A DNA stretch of 64,000 nucleotides. Origin: Apostichopus parvimensis (lineage: Eukaryota > Echinodermata > Holothuroidea > Aspidochirotida > Stichopodidae). The notes below the pieces were generated by a model. That model ran no database searches. It was not told the origin of the DNA and saw nothing but the letters and a program-made list of their open reading frames with translations. Below are positions 59,570 through 64,000 of this stretch, one piece after another. The stretch is from the NCBI GenBank assembly GCA_000934455.1, contig KN882911.1, positions 47,127 to 111,126 of the forward strand. Reading direction: 5' to 3'. The position numbers and the translations under genes were made by a program. Each line of letters starts with the position of its first letter. The stretch's first letter is position 1.

Positions 59570-62111
59570 GACTTCAAGTAGTGGTCCAAGAAGGAATGCT
59601 TGTCTGTTCTGCGACAAATTACACACAAAAGTAAGTCCACCTTCTAAGGAGCCATGCGGATGAGATAGATGTCGCTAGAATTCGGTGTCAGAAAAAGTAG
59701 TCCAAAACAAAGAAGAGAAGACATGGAGCTGATCCTGAACAAGGGGAATTTTTCCCATGACAGATTTGTGTTAAACAGGAACAAGGGGGAACTCGTCCCG
59801 GTACGACGACCGAAAGTAGAAACGTCTCACAGAATGTACTCTCCATGCCCAACATGTTTGGGATACTATATGACTGAGGATTTGAGACGGCATGCAGCCT
59901 ATTTTTGTGTGGGGTCAAACCAAGAGGCTGCACAAATGAGAAGTAGTGATGTCCGCATACAGGTGGACATCTTAAATGAGACCACTGCTTCCTCATTTAC
60001 AGAAGTCAACAAAATCCTAACTAAAATGTACCGAGATGACGTGAAAATGCTTATATAATGCACGATAATCTGCTCCTGCAGCTAGGAGTCAATATGGCAA
60101 GACGGTACTCTGGCATGGATAGCCGCTATGTGTCGCAAAAGTTGATGGAGGTGGCACGGCTGATGATCACCAACACAGATGCGGATATGTCGGACTTGTT
60201 AAAACCCACCAGCTACGAAAATGTCGTAGCTGCAGTCTTCCAGTGTGCTGGCAAAGTCTCAACTGTTGGCAGTGATGGAGTGAGACATCCTTCAACTGCC
60301 TTGAAATTAGGGCATGACCTTCAAAAAATTAGCGAAAATGAAGGAGGCCTTTGCAATTAAAGAAGCCAAAGAAAAGAAAGACAGGAGGCTAATGACTTTG
60401 TTAAACTCATGGCAGCAGAAATTGCAAAGTCAATAACTGTCCTAAAACATCTTGTCACTGTGTCGGAGAGGAGCACCCTCTACAGGAGAGGGCAAACTTG
60501 GCTTTAACGAAGGTTGATTTTTTTTTTCAATAAACGACGGCCTGGGGAGACCGAGCAAATTCAGTAAGTACAATTGAATTGATTATTATAGTGAAAGTTG
60601 AAATAAGGTAAAAATTCTTCTTTTCCATTCCCTCTTCAAAATTGTTTGCTAATACAATGTTGGTACCACATACTGACAATGACAATGAGGTAGGTGAGCT
60701 GAATTTTTAATTGATAAGGAATTTGTCGTTCTGCTACAAAACATTCCTACATACTACTATATATTAAAGATAATTGTGTGTATGCACTTTCTAGTGATCA
60801 CTTGCAATTAGCAGTTACCCAAGAAAATTTTTGCTGTGACAATTATATTTATTATTCATATATCATGGTCATTAAGTTATTTCCTTTCATGTGTCAACTG
60901 AGGTAGCAGATTACTCTTACATTGGAATCAATGTTTCTATATGGTATAAAAGAGTGGCATTTCCATTTTGATCTTGGAAAAATTGTACCTTGTGTAAGGA
61001 TGCCTAGAAGCAATATGATGATATTATTGCTTCAGCTTTAATACATTGACTTCTACAAATTTTATAGCACCAAAATGTACAAATACTGCAAAATCGAGCA
61101 ATAAATATGTTTAGTATGTTCATCTCATTAGTTTCACCCTATTATTGTTAATGAGCTAATGATTTAACGTGTATTTTTGTAGATTAAGCTCAATGAGGGG
61201 AGTGGTGTATGTCTGTTGCACCCCCCCCCCCACACACACACACTCCTTGTACCTGTCACTGTCATAGATAACCTCTAACATGAAATCACAGGAACAGAAG
61301 CTTTTTTCAGTACACTTGAAAAGGGGTACAAACTACATGACCTGCAGACGGCAGAAAATAACATAGTTAAAATTTACAGTTTTACAATAGGATCCCCTGT
61401 TTTCTTTTGTACCACTTGTCCCAGAAAGGCAGCACTAATAGATAGGTCTCTAGATTTTACCTTTACAACATTTGTGGCAGTGGAATTAGTGAACTTTCTT
61501 TTGCTGATGTCTACTATACCAATATGTATCCTTTGTTATTGTATTTTCAGCGTTGAAGCTTACAATCGAATTAGGGATTCTCGGATGTGGAAGAGATTAA
61601 AGATTCTCTGACATCGTTAGAAAAGAAGTTGTGCACAGATTTGGCAGTCATTTTTGTCAGAGGAAAGAGGGTATGAAGGTACCTCTGATCCTACCCCAGA
61701 ACTGCCAAGCTCTGATGGGGTACCTCCAAACGTTGAGGAAAAGTGCCTGAATTTCCTCAAAGAATCGCTACTTCTTTGCCAGATTTGGGACCCTTACCCC
61801 ACTAAGGGCTACTGACTCCTTGAGGGATCTGTCACTCAAGGCTAATTTAGACTCCCCTCACCTTATTCGGGCCACCAAACGTAGGAAATACACAGCAAAA
61901 CTAAATCAAGTGTTTGCCCTGGGGGAGCACCAAGCTCAATGGCTTGCTGAGCACTTGGGCCATTCTATGGCTGTTCATCATCAACATTAAAGGCTTCCAA
62001 GCAGCACCCTAGAAAAGGCAAAAGTGGCAAAATTACTTATGGCAGTCGACTCAGGCAAGGCTTAAAATTTCGTTGGGAGGACGTTACACGAGATCACGTT
62101 GGACGAAATAG
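59570..62111 (+). pseudogene. Zinc-finger plus tyrosine-recombinase (Crypton-like) module
   Basis: Two exons, 59570-60563 and 61551-62111, with a GT-AG intron that joins QI and HVEAYNRI in phase. First exon: zinc finger NACLFCDKLHTK...HLLRSHADE, a second Cys/His cluster CPTCLGYYMTEDLRRHAAYF with C, then the recombinase N-domain (YSGMDSRYVSQKLMEVARLM, PSTALKLGHDLQKI). Second exon: core catalytic part with VPLILPQNCQALMGYL, NRYFFARFG, LIRATKRRKYTAKLNQVF, WLAEHLGHSMAVHHQH, RLPSSTLEKAKVAKLL. Frame changes occur near 59635, 59690, 60057, 60340 and 61660. Stops replace expected residues, notably TAA after HHQH where the nucleophilic Tyr should be (about 61987). The last codons (LHEITLDEI) end in phase 1, matching the next exon. 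Resembles Crypton-type recombinases. Confidence 0.72.
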
Positions 62112-62787
62112 GTATGTTGACAGAAGTAAAAACTGCAATAAGATGGCTGGGCTGTAGAAATAAATCACCGCACGTAGGAGAGCAGACCTACTGCACAACT
62201 ATCGTATATGTGTAGATTTTGACTCGCAGATGAAACGCACCAAAACAAACAAGGAAATAAAAGTGACATCATGCAAAAGTCTGCTGACAATGCTGGGGCA
62301 TTTTGTACTACAGATCTTTGACGATGACACCACCTATTTAAGAATGTAGTTCTGATACTAGTCTATACCTTGGGTCATTAGCTTTTAAAGACATATCCTA
62401 CATTCTCTAGATTCAACTCACTAAACTGCAGTATAGATGGTAGCTGCGGGTTGAATTTGTTGTTTGTCTGGAAAATGTATATATCCAAAAAAAGGGTGTT
62501 CATAGGTGCATCTTAAGTTTGCCTTACATTTATGTTTGCAATTACTGTTGATGTACAACTGGATTCAAAGTTTGCTCATGTGAGAGCTGGGTAAATTTGA
62601 AAGAATGAGGGCAGTGAACCAATTGGTCTACTAAGTATGAGATACTTAACAACTCTTATAACATTACTTAGGGTCTTCGAAATCTTTTGTCAACAATCCT
62701 TGACATTTTAGGAGTAATCATGTTACTTTCTTAATGTTATGTGGGTTGCTGAGCTCATTTCATACCAAAAAAATTTCCCTTTTACAG

Positions 62788-63016
62788 AAATTTCTCAGGT
62801 CTTGGAGGAGGAAGGTGAAACAATTGATCAGAATGAAAATATGGATAAAATGACTTCAGGTGAGAAATGTTATTCTTTGATCTAAAGGCCTACTTCATTG
62901 AATGAAACAAACTTTTGATGTGTATTAGTTTTATGTGTGCTGCTGTAAATGTAATGCAACATGTTACTTCCGTTTTACAGAAATTCCTGAACATTCTGAA
63001 CAGCAGTGTTATATAG
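62788..63016 (+). CDS. C-terminal acidic exons of the SET-recombinase gene
   Basis: Exons 62788-62859 (phase 1 to 1) and 62982-63016 (phase 1, TAG 63014-63016). They encode EISQVLEEEGETIDQNENMD, KMTSG, then EIPEHSDSSVI. Both start with a G|AA Glu codon followed by Ile, suggesting that one arose from the other by exon duplication. Phase fits directly after the recombinase exon, and also after the linker exon at 58776, so a transcript skipping the broken recombinase would stay in frame. Confidence 0.6.
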
Positions 63017-63300
63017 CCGAGGATGCTCAGCCAAGTAGCTCAAAAACAGAAAGGAAACCAAAAAATTAGTTGTGGCTTTGATGTCTATTAGGTCATGAAG
63101 GCTACTGAGTTGACAGATGGACTGTCTGCATACTTTGCATGTTCATGGATTTCTTTCTCACCAAATGAGAATAACTGAAGTTACTTTCCAAATGCTCATC
63201 TGGGAAACACAAATTGAGAAGCACTAGCAAAGCCTAGTTTCATTACAAAGTACTTTAACATGAGGCAGAAAATTCGCTATGGTTTGTGATAGTCGATTGA

Positions 63301-63306
63301 AATAAA
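63301..63306 (+). terminator. Polyadenylation signal of the SET-recombinase gene
   Basis: AATAAA 285 bp after the stop codon, followed by TG/T-rich sequence. Confidence 0.55.
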
Positions 63307-64000
63307 GTTATTTTAAGTACAGGTAATGTTTCTATATCTGTCCTGCTTTTTGACATGTCCATCTATTGTAGAGTGGTAAGCTCCTTTACAGCAAACTTTA
63401 AGCAGCTTTGTGCGTTTTGTCGCCGTTTTCCACCCTTGTGACATGTCCATCAAGTTTTTTAAATATATCAATCACAAAAAACCAAACTAAGATATTACGC
63501 AATTCTTTTTCAGAAAATGTCTTCGAGAAAGACAATGTTGAAAATTTCGACTTTAATTTAACCATTTGAAGTTAGATTTCTTCTTATGTATGTCGTCATG
63601 GCATTGTGAGGTCAATTAGGTTGTGAAAATCATACAACAGGATGCAGAAAGTTGCGCACTTCTATTACCTAAATATCGATATATATCTTGTTTTCAAGTG
63701 TTATATACATACTGCATACTTACTAAGACATGTCCTTGTTAAGTTTCAAATGTTATCTTGTCCTTTGATAAGAGAATAGTCTATCATATGCGTCCTAGCC
63801 ACTTCATGTGTTGCCTCTGACAGGAATGTGCCATAAACTATGAATTCCACCTTCTTTAAATTGATCAGTATACAGTATGAAAATATTAATTTCTCAAAGA
63901 CTCAAGATATGAAATTTGGTATGCTGCATGACTGATAGAAGTTATCCATTTATGTGATTTGCAATGCCACAAAAATTGTCAACCTTGAGTCACTGTCTAA
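63307..64000. other. Intergenic right edge, no gene seen
   Basis: AT-rich. The words gacatgtccat recur three times (about 63352, 63439 and, as gacatgtcc, 63727) without forming an array. No exon recognised. Confidence 0.45.

Overview
The window looks like a 64-kb piece of an AT-rich metazoan genome, most likely a marine invertebrate. Evidence is GT-AG introns, a metazoan-type phosphofructokinase, an MS4A-like gene, a Helentron with an endonuclease domain, a Tx1-like LINE and many MITEs and minisatellites. Repeat types such as TAGGCCTA-rich tracts and AGGTCA-rich repeats would suit an echinoderm or hemichordate, but nothing here fixes the phylum. All calls were made by eye from sequence and splice-phase logic, without database searches.

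Layout. 1-9 kb: the last four exons of a 6-phosphofructokinase gene (+), with three minisatellites in its introns. 10-12.2 kb: an 873-bp hAT-like nonautonomous element and a 62-bp minisatellite. 14.6-18.7 kb: a minus-strand gene for a four-TM protein resembling MS4A (four phase-0 exons recovered), holding a second hAT-like MITE and a 76-bp perfect palindrome in its introns. 20.4-23.4 kb: a decayed Ty3/gypsy fossil with a nested insertion, directly followed by a 5'-truncated LINE tail with a perfect 12-bp target duplication.

23.7-63.0 kb: one large plus-strand gene can be assembled by matching splice phases. It has two SET-domain exons separated by a 32-kb intron, short acidic linker exons, then a zinc finger plus tyrosine-recombinase (Crypton-like) module, then two acidic C-terminal exons. 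The SET exons are open. The recombinase exons carry frameshifts and stops, including a stop where the catalytic tyrosine is expected.

The 32-kb SET intron is an element store. It holds a TIR MITE, a decayed DNA-transposase-like gene with PB1-like and helical exons (25.8-29.7 kb), a Tx1-like LINE (30.0-33.1 kb), an AGGTCA-rich repeat field (34.3-36.0 kb), a nested intact-looking five-coding-exon gene for a 290-residue putative OB-fold protein (36.6-42.2 kb), a 2-kb cascade of unrelated tandem arrays (44.0-46.0 kb) and a nearly full Helentron (46.7-53.6 kb). The Helentron encodes a cysteine-peptidase-like domain, a Rep/HUH nuclease, a PIF1 helicase and an AP-endonuclease.

No tRNA, rRNA or CRISPR array was recognised.
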